A DNA stretch of 64,000 bases from Streptomyces sp. NRRL S-350 (GCF_000719705.1 NZ_JOHO01000007.1:1-64000), one strand, 5' to 3'. Shown: positions 16,532-26,528, numbered from the stretch's first letter. Made by a program: numbers and translations. The notes: generated from the letters alone by a model not told the origin.

Positions 16532-17188
16532 ATGAGCGACCGCCTCGCGACGCGGACACCGACCGGCCCCACTGCCTCCCGGCACCCGGTGCTGAGAGTA
16601 GCGGGCCGCCTGTCCCTCACCACGGCGTACGTCCTCCTGCTGACCGTGACAGCCTCTTGGCTCGCCGGCCAGGGCCACGCCGGGCGCGCCAGGTTCGTCC
16701 GGCACAACAGCAGCAACGTCCACCACATGGAAGTGGGCAAGTGGTGGACGATGTTCACCAGCGGTCTGGTGGTCGACGGGGTACCGGCGTGGGCGGGCAT
16801 CGCGGCGGTCGCCGTCGTGCTGGGCCTGGCGGAGTGGCGTTGGGGACCGGCCCGGGCCGCAGCCGTCTTCGCCTTCGGGCACCTGGGGGCCACCCTGCTC
16901 ACCGAGGGCGCCATGTGGGTGATGCTGACCTCCCACATCCCGGGTGCGCTCTCCCGGGCCCGGGACGTGGGCATCAGCTACGGCCTGGTCGCCACCGGCG
17001 CCTGCCTGCTCGCCCTGGGACCGGCCCCGCTGCGCCGCTACGGCCTGCCGGCCCTCGCCCTCGCTCTGGCCACCGCCTGGGCGCTCGACCAGCAACTGGC
17101 GGACGCCGGACACCTGGTCGCACTCGGCCTCGGCGTGCTCGCCTCCCGCACGGCCTGGCTGCGCGCCCGCGCGCCCGTGCCGAACTGA
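16532..17188 (+). CDS. Rhomboid-like membrane protein, copy B
   Basis: The 218-aa protein is a divergent paralogue of the neighbouring gene with the same landmarks in the same order: NVHHMEVGKWWTMFTSGL, the HLGATLLTEG block, GISYGLVATGA with Ser149, and AGHLVALGLG with His194. About six transmembrane helices are expected. The conserved NxHH near the start of the first extracytoplasmic loop is unusual for proteases and marks this subfamily. Whether it cleaves substrates or is a pseudoprotease is unknown. The ATG follows a purine-rich AGGGCACCAGG. Confidence 0.78.
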   Translation: MSDRLATRTPTGPTASRHPVLRVAGRLSLTTAYVLLLTVTASWLAGQGHAGRARFVRHNSSNVHHMEVGKWWTMFTSGLVVDGVPAWAGIAAVAVVLGLAEWRWGPARAAAVFAFGHLGATLLTEGAMWVMLTSHIPGALSRARDVGISYGLVATGACLLALGPAPLRRYGLPALALALATAWALDQQLADAGHLVALGLGVLASRTAWLRARAPVPN

Positions 17189-17255
17189 CACCCGTGCCAC
17201 GGTCATCGGGCCGGACGCCACCCCCTGAGCCAGCCCGACGACCGGTACGGCGGGG

Positions 17256-17666
17256 TCAGTTGGCGGGTGGCGCGGCAGCGTACTCCTGATCGGTGACGGG
17301 AGTGAGCCAGTGCACCACGTCGTGCTCGGCGTCGCCCTCGTTGATGGCCAGGTGGACCATCAGCCGGTTCGGCGCGGCCCCGTGCCAGTGCTCCTCGTCG
17401 GCCTCGAACAGGACGCGGTCGCCGGGTCGGATGATCTCGATCGGTCCGCCTCGGCGCTGGCACAGGCCGACGCCCTCGGTGACGTAGACGGTCTGGCCGA
17501 GCGGGTGGCGGTGCCAGTGGGTGCGCGCGCCGGGCATGAAGTGCACCAGGTTGGCGGTGACCCGGGACGGTGCGGGTGCGGCGGCGACGGAGTCGATGTA
17601 CACGTCGCCGGTGAACCAGTCGGCGGGGCCCTTGACGGTGTCGATCGAGCTTCGGGTGATCTGCAT
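17256..17666 (-). CDS. Cupin domain protein
   Basis: The 136-aa single cupin has motif 1 as GARTHWHRHPLGQTVYVTEG (metal-binding His-His-Glu-like set) and motif 2 as PGDRVLFEADEEHWHGAAPN with the second His. Members of this family occur beside zinc alcohol dehydrogenases and carboxymuconolactone-like proteins. Here an alcohol dehydrogenase relic lies immediately upstream on the same strand. GGGAGG precedes the ATG at 17666; a longer in-frame reading would include Pro-rich non-coding sequence. The enzymatic role is unknown. Confidence 0.87.
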   Translation of the reverse strand: MQITRSSIDTVKGPADWFTGDVYIDSVAAAPAPSRVTANLVHFMPGARTHWHRHPLGQTVYVTEGVGLCQRRGGPIEIIRPGDRVLFEADEEHWHGAAPNRLMVHLAINEGDAEHDVVHWLTPVTDQEYAAAPPAN

Positions 17667-17791
17667 GTGGTTCCTCCCAAGCGGGGGGGCAGGTGGGGCG
17701 ATGGGCAGTGAGCGGTGCGCCAGTGGGACGGTGGGCCGGCGGGCAACGAGGGCAAGCCGGCTCGGCCAGCCTGGAACGGATGCGGTACGGA

Positions 17792-19958
<2,167 letters not shown>

Positions 19959-19993
19959 CGCGTCCGCGGGGCCCCGCCAGGCCTCTCCTCGAT

Positions 19994-20028
19994 GGAGGCC
20001 GCCGCACCGCACCGGTGCGGCGGCCTCC
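19994..20028 (+). terminator. Rho-independent-type hairpin after argG
   Basis: A perfect 15-bp stem, GGAGGCCGCCGCACC (19994-20008) with its complement at 20014-20028, encloses a 5-nt loop, 35 bp after the argG stop. There is no U-tract, as is common in Streptomyces. Confidence 0.85.
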
Positions 20029-20190
20029 GTCGTTCGCACCGGCCCCCAACGAGCCCCAGCCGCGATCCCACGAGCCCGCGCCCCTCACCCGGACGGCGGA
20101 GCCGACCGCGCGCTCCTGACCCTGCCGTAGCTGAATGGCGGACGTGCACCCGGCGCCGGGAAGGCACGAACCGGAATGGGGACGCGGTCG

Positions 20191-20222
20191 GTGGGTGAAG
20201 CGGTCCGTGGGTGAAGCGGTCG
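20191..20222 (+). repeat. 16-bp tandem duplication at the start of the GAP-family gene
   Basis: GTGGGTGAAGCGGTCC (20191-20206) is followed directly by GTGGGTGAAGCGGTCG. The duplication covers the likely GTG start codon, which makes the true start of the downstream gene ambiguous. Confidence 0.85.
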
Positions 20223-20875
20223 GTGCGATGCTGGCCTCGGCGGTGGCTGTCGCCTTCAGCCCACTGCCGCTGATCGCGATGACCCTGATCCTGGCCACCC
20301 CGCGCGGCCTGGTCAACGGGCTCGCCTTCGCAGCCGGTTGGGTGCTCGGCCTCGCCGCGTTGGTGACGGCCGTCGTGACGGTGGGCACCGTGTTGACCCG
20401 GGCGCAGTCCGCCCCCACCTGGTCGTCCTGGCTCAAGCTCGGCTTGGGAGCGCTGCTCCTCATGGCCGCCGCCCAGCAGTGGCACGACCGACCCCGAGCG
20501 GGGCACGTCACCCCGCCACCCTCGTGGTTGCAGGCGGTCGACCGCTACCGGGCCGCCAGGTCCGCCGGCCTCGGTTGCGCACTCGCCGCAGGCGCCCCGA
20601 GGACCCTGCTGCCGACCGTCGGCGGCGCCGCCGCGGTCTCCGCCGCCGGGACCGGCGCCGGAGCCGAGGCGGTGGCGGCGGCGCTGATGGTGGTGATCGG
20701 CTCGCTCGGCACGTTCCTGCCGCTCGCGGCCCGCCTCCGCGGCGGGGAAGGCTCCGTGCGGCCGCTCGGCGAGTGGAGAGCCTGGACGGCCGCCCACCAA
20801 GCCGCGATCCTGACCACGGTGCCGGCCGTGCTCGGAGCTGCGTACGTGGGCGACGCCCTTTCCGGGCTCACCTGA
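20195..20875 (+). CDS. GAP family membrane protein
   Basis: The 226-aa product (246 aa from an upstream ATG at 20135) has about six hydrophobic helices: AMLASAVAVAFSPLPLIAMT, LATPRGLVNGLAFAAGWVLG, the segment after VTVGTVL, and KLGLGALLLMAAAQQW, with more in the C-terminal half. FSPLPLIA and ATPRGxxNGLAFAAGW are hallmarks of the GAP (Sap, peptidoglycolipid-addressing) family, members of which affect glycopeptidolipid export in mycobacteria. I favour the GTG at 20195 because MKRSVGEAVGAML fits the family and the upstream residues do not. Confidence 0.82.
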   Translation: MKRSVGEAVGAMLASAVAVAFSPLPLIAMTLILATPRGLVNGLAFAAGWVLGLAALVTAVVTVGTVLTRAQSAPTWSSWLKLGLGALLLMAAAQQWHDRPRAGHVTPPPSWLQAVDRYRAARSAGLGCALAAGAPRTLLPTVGGAAAVSAAGTGAGAEAVAAALMVVIGSLGTFLPLAARLRGGEGSVRPLGEWRAWTAAHQAAILTTVPAVLGAAYVGDALSGLT

Positions 20876-20958
20876 TCGACGACCCCGCAGGGACAGCCCC
20901 ACACCGCTACCACCCCGGCCCCCAGCGCCGACGCCAGCACCACCCCGGCCCCGGCCCC

Positions 20959-21009
20959 GCACCAGCACCAGCACCAGCACCAGCACCAGCACCAGCACCA
21001 GCACCAGCA
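20959..21009. repeat. CACCAG hexanucleotide repeat
   Basis: About eight copies of the hexamer ACCAGC/CACCAG run without interruption between the GAP-family gene and the convergent minus-strand gene, ending 3 bp before the stop codon of the latter. It is purely non-coding. Confidence 0.9.
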
Positions 21010-21012
21010 CTG

Positions 21013-21978
21013 TCACCGTATCCGCACCACGCCCCTCCCCCGCACCGCGCGGACACCCAACCGTGCGGGGGTCGCCCGTGGCCGCGCCGCCAGCGTCTCG
21101 CGCAGCGTCAGCAGGATCTCCCCGTCGTAGCGCTCCGCCAGCACCCGGGCCAGTTCGGCGGCGCTGCCCGGCCGTACGTCGGGGGCGAGTTCCGGCAGTC
21201 GACCGGGGGCGCTGAGGTCCTGGGCCTGGGCGGCCCAGCGGGCCGCGTCGCGCCGTTCGCCCTCGGCGGTGTAGTGGACGGCCAGGCAGTGGACGGCCAG
21301 TTGGTCGCCGTACTGGGCGGCGATGCGCCACCAGAAGACACCGTCCGCCGCGCGGCCCATGCCGTACAGCAGGCAGCCGAGGGTGCGGAAGGCGGTCTTC
21401 TCGGCGAGTTCGAGGTCCAGGGCCAGTTCTCCCGGCTCCGCCGCTCCCGCCACGCCCGCGCACAGGTGCCGGAGGTCCCGCCGGAGTTCCGCCCGGCCGC
21501 CGGCCCAAGGGGACTGCCCCGAGGCAGAAGTCGTCCCCGAGCCGGTGCCCGGCCCCGCGACCGGACCGGTTCGGAAGCCCGGGCCCCAACCAGCCCCCGG
21601 GCCCGAACCAGCCCCCGGGCCCGAACCAGCCGCCAGGCCCGAACCGGCCCCTGGACCCGAACCGGCTCCCGGGCCCCCACCCGCGCCCGGGCCTGAGCTT
21701 GGACCCGAGCCCGGGCCCGGTACCGCCCCCGATCCGACCCCCCGACCGGAGCCCGCGCCGCCGCCGGCCGCCGCCCCGGCGCCGGGGCGGGCAGCGGGAG
21801 CGTGTGACGGCCGGGCGCCTGCGGGCGGGCGGGCCGGGCGCTCGCGCAGCTTCGGGGCGGTCCGACGAGCGGCGGCGAGCCGCTCTGCCAGCCGCCGGGT
21901 GAAGGCCACCGGGTCGTGGTCGTCGAACTCCCGCTCCAGTTCGGCGGAGTGCGCCAGCAGCAGGTCCGCGACCTTCAT
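21013..21978 (-). CDS. ECF sigma partner protein with SEL1/TPR-like domain, module 1
   Basis: The 321-aa protein has three parts: an N-terminal helix (MKVADLLLAHSAELEREFDD), a long Gly/Pro/Ser/Ala linker at about residues 60-160 made of GPGAGSGPGA-type repeats, and a C-terminal helical-repeat domain with LGCLLYGMGRAADGVFWWR and LAVHCLAVHYTAEGERRDAA. The ATG at 21978 overlaps the stop of the sigma gene (ATGA), so the two are co-produced. The same pairing recurs at 53.9-55.3 kb. A sigma-regulating or effector role is inferred from coupling only. Confidence 0.8.
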   Translation of the reverse strand: MKVADLLLAHSAELEREFDDHDPVAFTRRLAERLAAARRTAPKLRERPARPPAGARPSHAPAARPGAGAAAGGGAGSGRGVGSGAVPGPGSGPSSGPGAGGGPGAGSGPGAGSGLAAGSGPGAGSGPGAGWGPGFRTGPVAGPGTGSGTTSASGQSPWAGGRAELRRDLRHLCAGVAGAAEPGELALDLELAEKTAFRTLGCLLYGMGRAADGVFWWRIAAQYGDQLAVHCLAVHYTAEGERRDAARWAAQAQDLSAPGRLPELAPDVRPGSAAELARVLAERYDGEILLTLRETLAARPRATPARLGVRAVRGRGVVRIR

Positions 21979-22547
21979 GTCTCCGCTCCGCCGTCGTCGG
22001 GGTGCTCCAGGAGGTACTCGAGGTGCCGCCGCCCGAGGCTGTAGTAGGTGCGGGCGGTGGTGTGCGCGATGCCGAGCGACCGGCCGATGTCGTGGTACGA
22101 CAGGCCGGACTGGCGCAGCCGGACGACGTCGGCCTGCACGGGTGCGGCCCGCGCGAGTTCGTCCATCGCCCAGTCCAGGGCATCCAGTTCGGCGAGTTCG
22201 TCCAGCTCGTCCTGGCTGGTGTCGGGGCGGCGCTGGGCGATCACCCGTAGCCGCTTGCGTTCGGTGCGACGGCGTTCGCGCAGGACGTCCACCACGGCGT
22301 CCTTCACGATCTTGAAGGCGAAGGCCTGGGGGTCGGCGCTGGCCAGGGCACGGGGCCAGTTCTTGTAGAGGGTGGCGCCGGCGTTCTGGACCGCGTCCTG
22401 CGCGTCCTCGCGATGCCCGAGGCGCTGCTGGGCGTAGCGGAGGTAGCCGGAGTTCTCGCGGGTGAAGAAGGCCTCGAAGTCGGTCGGCAGGTCGGCGAGC
22501 GGGTCCGTCCGCAGGCTCCGCTCCTCGCCCGGCCCGGGAGTGTTCAC
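21975..22547 (-). CDS. ECF-type sigma-70 family factor, module 1
   Basis: The 190-aa protein has sigma region 2 (FFTRENSGYLRYAQQRLGHR, EDAQDAVQNA, AFAFKIVKDAVVDVLRERRR) and region 4 with a helix-turn-helix (VRLRQSGLSYHDIGRSLGIAHTTAR). It would direct RNA polymerase to a specific promoter set. No membrane anti-sigma with zinc motif is adjacent; instead the partner gene overlaps its stop. The start is GTG at 22547 with AAAGGGA about 7 bp upstream. Confidence 0.88.
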   Translation of the reverse strand: MNTPGPGEERSLRTDPLADLPTDFEAFFTRENSGYLRYAQQRLGHREDAQDAVQNAGATLYKNWPRALASADPQAFAFKIVKDAVVDVLRERRRTERKRLRVIAQRRPDTSQDELDELAELDALDWAMDELARAAPVQADVVRLRQSGLSYHDIGRSLGIAHTTARTYYSLGRRHLEYLLEHPDDGGAET

Positions 22548-22790
22548 GCACGTCCCTTTCCTGGGTCAGCTGGCCGACCCACCGGATGGCACGCCGACGG
22601 CCCTTTGGGGGCTCGTGGTGTAACCGTCCGGGGGGCGTGGGATGTTGACCGGATCGGGCGGACAATTGGCGAACGATTCCGTTCACTTTCGCACAGCCCC
22701 GCTGACCTGCCGGTTCAGGCCCTCGGACCCCACCGGGTTCCATCGGACGTGACCCAGATCACATCGGTCGAGGGGTCGGCTTGACAAGCC

Positions 22791-23264
22791 CTACGGCGCC
22801 GGCTCCACCGGCGCCGAGTCCAGGGCGGCGGTCACCCGCTCCAGCAGTCCCCGCAGTGCGGCCAGGTCCTCGATCGGCAGCCCGGTCGCGACGAGTAGTC
22901 GACGCGGGACCTGCCCTGCCCGCTCGCGCAGCGCCGACCCCTCGGGTGTGAGCCGGACGGTGACCGATCGCTCGTCCTCGGGGCTGCGCTCGCGGCGCAC
23001 CAGCCCGGCCGTCTCGAGCCGCTTGAGGAGCGGGGAGAGCGTGCCGGAGTCGAGGCGCAGGCGCTCGCCGATCCGCTTGACGGGCAGCTCGCCGTCCTCC
23101 CAGAGCACCAGCAGGACCAGGTACTGCGGGTAGGTCAGGCCGAGGTCCTTGAGCAGCACCCGGTAGACCCCGCCGAAGGCGCGGGAGGCCGCGTTGAGGG
23201 AGAAGCAGATCTGCTGGTCGAGGCGGAGCAGTTCCTCGTCCGCCATGCCGGGGAGCGTGGTCAT
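22791..23264 (-). CDS. ohrR: OhrR-like MarR family repressor
   Basis: The 157-aa winged-helix protein has the OhrR signature: a redox Cys near residue 20 (LDQQICFSLNAASRAF), then LLKDLGLTYPQYLVLLVLWE, GERLRLDSGTLSPLLKRLE and RRERSPEDERSVTVRLT. Organic peroxide oxidises the N-terminal Cys and releases OhrR from the ohr promoter. Divergent ohr and a perfect palindrome between them support the assignment. No clear Shine-Dalgarno precedes the ATG at 23264; translation could be leaderless or start at the inner Met (23246). Confidence 0.9.
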   Translation of the reverse strand: MTTLPGMADEELLRLDQQICFSLNAASRAFGGVYRVLLKDLGLTYPQYLVLLVLWEDGELPVKRIGERLRLDSGTLSPLLKRLETAGLVRRERSPEDERSVTVRLTPEGSALRERAGQVPRRLLVATGLPIEDLAALRGLLERVTAALDSAPVEPAP

Positions 23265-23304
23265 GGATCCATGGTACCGATTGCCATCGCGCCATTGAGT
23301 TGTG

Positions 23305-23319
23305 CGCAATTGAATTGCG
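23305..23319. promoter_or_regulatory. OhrR operator palindrome
   Basis: CGCAATT-G-AATTGCG is a perfect 7-1-7 palindrome at the centre of the ohrR-ohr divergent region. Its AATTGAATT core resembles known OhrR boxes (TACAATT-AATTGTA type). One site could repress both genes. Confidence 0.8.
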
Positions 23320-23429
23320 TGCTCTACTTATGGCACGGCAGGGCGCCGGTCGAGCCACCGACGAAGACGGGGGCGCGACCCGGGCCAGGCCCCATCCGAG
23401 CAACCGCAGCACCACGAAGGGAACCGACC

Positions 23430-23840
23430 ATGGACGCGCTCTACACCGCCGCCGCCACCGCCAACGGCAGGGAGGGCCGCGCCGTCAGCTCCGACGGACA
23501 GCTGGACCTCGCGCTGGCGATGCCGGCGGCGCTCGGCGGCAACGGCCAGGGCACCAACCCCGAGCAGCTGTTCGCGGCCGGCTACGCCGCCTGCTTCGCG
23601 AGCGCCCTCGGCCTGGTCGGCCGCCAGGCCCGGGTGGACACCAGCGAGGTCTCCGTCACCGCCGAGGTGTCCATCGGCAAGGACGGCGCCGGCTTCGGTC
23701 TCGCCGTCGTGCTGCGCGTCGAACTGCCCGAGGCCCTCGCGGGCGAGACCGGCGAGCTGCTGGTCAAGCAGGCCCACGAGGTCTGCCCCTACTCCCGCGC
23801 CACCCGGGGCAACATCCCGGTCGAGCTCGTCGTCGAGTAG
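23430..23840 (+). CDS. ohr: Organic hydroperoxide resistance protein (Ohr)
   Basis: The 136-aa OsmC/Ohr family peroxidase reduces organic and lipid hydroperoxides using two Cys residues. The first is in LFAAGYAACFASAL (Cys55) and the second in AHEVCPYSRATRGNIPVELV. The family start LYTAAATANGREGRAVSSDG is clear. The ATG at 23430 is preceded by GAAGGGAAC. Expression should be induced by organic peroxide through the divergent OhrR. An 18-bp hairpin terminates the gene. Confidence 0.96.
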   Translation: MDALYTAAATANGREGRAVSSDGQLDLALAMPAALGGNGQGTNPEQLFAAGYAACFASALGLVGRQARVDTSEVSVTAEVSIGKDGAGFGLAVVLRVELPEALAGETGELLVKQAHEVCPYSRATRGNIPVELVVE

Positions 23841-23900
23841 GCACCCGCGCTCCGGGCGGGCGACCGCCCGACGCGACGCCGGGAACGACGGCTCGAACGC

Positions 23901-23942
23901 CGGATCGGGCCCGCCGCAGAACCCTGCGGCGGGCCCGATCCG
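23901..23942 (+). terminator. Strong hairpin after ohr
   Basis: An 18-bp perfect stem (23901-23918 pairing with 23925-23942, starting CGGATCGGGCCCGCCGCA) encloses a 6-nt loop, 60 bp after the ohr stop. It can also serve the convergent SHOCT gene side. Confidence 0.88.
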
Positions 23943-24045
23943 GCTCCGGACGACCCCCCGGGTGCACCCGAACCATCCAGAGGGCCGCCGGAGACGCCCA
24001 GAAGGACCGGACGGACAGGACCGCACACACCACCCGGCGGCGGGG

Positions 24046-24378
24046 TCAACCGCCGCCCGGCCCGTTCGCCGAGCGCAGCGTCTCCAGTCTGTGCCGGTAC
24101 TCCTCCGCATCGATCTCGCCCCTCGCGAACCGCTCCGCGAGCAACTGCTCCGGTGTCGCCCCGGCCGCCCAGCCGCGCGCACCGCCCGGCCCGGGTGCGG
24201 CCGCACCCGGAGTCGACGGGCCGTGCGGAACCGGCTGCCGCGAACGGGAGACGTACCGGAACAGGACAACGGCGAGGAGCACGATTAGCGCCAGGACCAG
24301 CAGCGTCCCGATCGCCATCAGGCCGATGCCCCAGCCCCCCATGCCGTGGCCGTGCCCGTACCCGTGCCAGTGCCTCAT
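24046..24378 (-). CDS. Single-pass membrane protein with SHOCT domain
   Basis: The 110-aa protein begins with a His/Gly-rich stretch (MRHWHGYGHGHGMGGWG), followed by one transmembrane helix (LMAIGTLLVLALIVLLAVVL), a Pro/Gly linker, and a C-terminal SHOCT helix (TPEQLLAERFARGEIDAEEY). SHOCT modules are short oligomerisation motifs. The N-terminal His cluster may bind metal, which is speculation. GAGGAGG precedes the ATG at 24378. It is monocistronic. Confidence 0.85.
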   Translation of the reverse strand: MRHWHGYGHGHGMGGWGIGLMAIGTLLVLALIVLLAVVLFRYVSRSRQPVPHGPSTPGAAAPGPGGARGWAAGATPEQLLAERFARGEIDAEEYRHRLETLRSANGPGGG

Positions 24379-24519
24379 CAGGACCTCCTCCTCCGGCCCG
24401 ACCGGGCCCGCCGAGGTGATCAGCGCCTTACCACCATCGTGCGCCCGACCAGGGTGAAAGTGCTGTGAAGGAAGCCTGAGAAAACGTTCCGGCGCCCGGG
24501 ACCACACCCGAGAGGTAGC

Positions 24520-24918
24520 GTGCCGCCCGTGAGCCACCACCCGCAGACGACCCACCACCTCCCGGACGACGGCCGCTCCCCCGAGCAGCTCGTCGCCGCC
24601 GGAGTGCTGCGGCGCCACGCGGACCCCAGCCCCCACCCGGCGCTCGGCCACTCCCCGATCGCCTACGTCGCCACCGGGCTCTGGACCGAGCTCACCGCTC
24701 TCGCCATCGCGCCGTCCGCCGCCGAGGCCACTGCCACCGCACTGCTGCACGCGCTCGCCGACCAGGCCGTGGACGCGGCCCTCGCCCCGGGCAACGAGCG
24801 CGCCCCGCGCGACGACCTGTACGTGACCGACCCGGCCCACATCGGCCCGCACCGCCGGGCGGTCTGGTTCCAGCGCTCGGGCCCGCACGGCCCGATCACC
24901 GCCGCACTCGCGCCATGA
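24520..24918 (+). CDS. Hypothetical protein
   Basis: The 132-aa product reads as a real alpha-rich protein (SPEQLVAAGVLRRHADPSPH, GLWTELTALAIAPSAAEATA, PGNERAPRDDLYVTDPAHIG) with no membrane segment or recognised domain. Two GTG starts are possible, at 24520 (AGAGG 4 bp upstream) or 24529. It lies divergent from the SHOCT gene across about 140 bp. No function can be assigned. Confidence 0.6.
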   Translation: MPPVSHHPQTTHHLPDDGRSPEQLVAAGVLRRHADPSPHPALGHSPIAYVATGLWTELTALAIAPSAAEATATALLHALADQAVDAALAPGNERAPRDDLYVTDPAHIGPHRRAVWFQRSGPHGPITAALAP

Positions 24919-25002
24919 GCAGCCCCCATGCGGCCGATGAACGCAGACCGACGAACGCAGACCGACGACCGCCAGGCGGAAGCTGCCCGCCGGGAGCCGG
25001 AA

Positions 25003-25048
25003 GCCGCCAGCCGCCAGCCGCCAGCCGCCAGCCGCCAGCCGCCAGCCG
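25003..25048. repeat. GCCGCCA heptanucleotide repeat
   Basis: About 6.6 uninterrupted copies of GCCGCCA lie between the hypothetical gene and the convergent GH16-like gene, ending 15 bp before the stop codon of the latter. It is non-coding. Confidence 0.93.
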
Positions 25049-25062
25049 TAAAAGACTTCCCC

Positions 25063-25713
25063 TCAGCGCTCGACCTGCAGGCTGTGGCAGACCCAGCTGA
25101 GCCGGTCCGGCCCGTCGGTCGGCGGCCGGTCGTGGTACGTCCCGTCCGCCACCGACAGGTTGACGATCAGGTAGGCGTGCCAGCCGGCCCCCACCCCGTG
25201 CAGGTCCGCGTAGACCAGCTCGTTCTCGACGTACCAGTCGACCGAGTGCGACCCGAGCACGACCCGCATGCCGAAGGTCGCCCCGGGGGCGATCCCGGCG
25301 CCGCCGCCGTGCCAGTACCGGAAGCCTCCCCGGACGTGGTTGGAGATCTCCAGCAGGTCGGGGTTGTCCGGGTGGTACTCGAAGACGTCGACTTCGTTGC
25401 CGCCGTCCCGCCAGGTCCAGATCGCCGGCCAGGCGCCCAGCCCGACGGGTAGCGTCACCCGCGCCGACAGCACGTCACCGGTGCGGACCTGGAAGCCCTC
25501 CGGACTGCCTTCGGTGGTCAGCAGGTTGCAGTTCCACAGCCCGCCGCTGGGCCTGCGGGTCGCGGTGAACACCCCGCCGGGGCAGTACCCGTGACTGAGG
25601 TAGTCGAGTTTGTGGTCGCTCCGGTTGGTCGGCCCCATCCGGGGATAGGCGCTACTGCGCCCGGCGGTCCACTGCCTGGTCGAAGTGAAGTCCGCGTCGA
25701 ACACGACTGCCAC
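25063..25713 (-). CDS. GH16-like glucanase/lectin-fold protein
   Basis: The 216-aa protein carries the GH16 catalytic signature ExDxxE in GGNEVDVFEYHPDN, plus GAWPAIWTWRDGG before it and GVGAGWHAYLIVNLSVADGT near the end, as in concanavalin A-like glucanases. GH16 enzymes cleave beta-1,3/1,4-glucans or galactans. There is no signal peptide: the protein starts MAVVFDADFTSTRQW from a GTG with GGGGAGG upstream. A cytoplasmic location would be unusual. It is convergent to the hypothetical gene. Confidence 0.78.
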   Translation of the reverse strand: MAVVFDADFTSTRQWTAGRSSAYPRMGPTNRSDHKLDYLSHGYCPGGVFTATRRPSGGLWNCNLLTTEGSPEGFQVRTGDVLSARVTLPVGLGAWPAIWTWRDGGNEVDVFEYHPDNPDLLEISNHVRGGFRYWHGGGAGIAPGATFGMRVVLGSHSVDWYVENELVYADLHGVGAGWHAYLIVNLSVADGTYHDRPPTDGPDRLSWVCHSLQVER

Positions 25714-25871
25714 GGCCGCCTCCCCGGTGCTCCGATGTCCCGGCGGTCCGATCGACCGGGCACACAGAGTGACTTACCCGGTACGTTCCGCTGTATGCGA
25801 AGCGGACCCACCTGGTCCGAAGCCGGACCGGCGGTCGGCAATCGAACGGGCCGGCGAGCCGACGGACCGGA

Positions 25872-26528
25872 TCAGCCGAGGGCCGCCGCCGCGCCCCCGG
25901 CGTCGAGCCGGTCGGTCACCGAGACCACACCGTCGACCGATCGGCACAGGTTGAGCACGATCGGCACGAGGTGCGCCTCGGGCACGGTGCCGCTGAGCAC
26001 GACCCGTCCCTGGTTGACCTCGACCCCCACCTCCGCCGGGCTGACCCCCTCGACCCGGCCGAGCACCTCCTCGACGATCTCCCGACGGATCACCATGTCC
26101 TCGCGCAGGAACACGCGCAGCAGGTCTCCCCGGCTCACCATCCCGATGACCCGGCCCTCCTCGTCGATCACGGGCAGCCGCTTCAGCCCGTGCCGGCTCA
26201 TCATCCGGGCCGCCGCGACCACACTGGTGCCGGGCGTCGTGCACACCGGCTGGGTCGTCATCAGATCGGCGGCGGTGACCTCGCCGTTCGGTCCGGCCTT
26301 CACCGACTCGGGCGCCGGGAGCAGGCTCCCCGGGTCGTCCTGCGCGGCAAGGGTGCGCAGCAGGTCGGCCTCCGAGACCACACCGAGCGGTCGGCCCTCC
26401 GGGTCCGTCACCGGCACCCCGGTGATGTCGTACTCGCTCAGCAGTGTCACGATGTCCCGGAATCCGGTCAGGGGCGAGACCAGGACCGCGGGGCTGGTCA
26501 TCACGGATTCGACGGTGGTATGCCGCAC
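25872..26528 (-). CDS. CBS-pair and BON domain protein
   Basis: The 218-aa protein has two CBS motifs at about residues 8-60 (VESVMTSPAVLVSPLTGFRD, DITGVPVTDPEGRPLGVVSE) and 88-142 (AADLMTTQPVCTTPGTSVVA, LKRLPVIDEEGRVIGMVSRG). A C-terminal BON domain (VEVNQGRVVLSGTVPEAHLV) follows. CBS pairs sense adenosine nucleotides, while BON domains bind membranes or lipids; together the architecture suggests a stress or energy sensor. Start GTG at 26528 with GAGGTGA upstream. Length and order match the common actinomycete family. Confidence 0.93.
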   Translation of the reverse strand: MRHTTVESVMTSPAVLVSPLTGFRDIVTLLSEYDITGVPVTDPEGRPLGVVSEADLLRTLAAQDDPGSLLPAPESVKAGPNGEVTAADLMTTQPVCTTPGTSVVAAARMMSRHGLKRLPVIDEEGRVIGMVSRGDLLRVFLREDMVIRREIVEEVLGRVEGVSPAEVGVEVNQGRVVLSGTVPEAHLVPIVLNLCRSVDGVVSVTDRLDAGGAAAALG

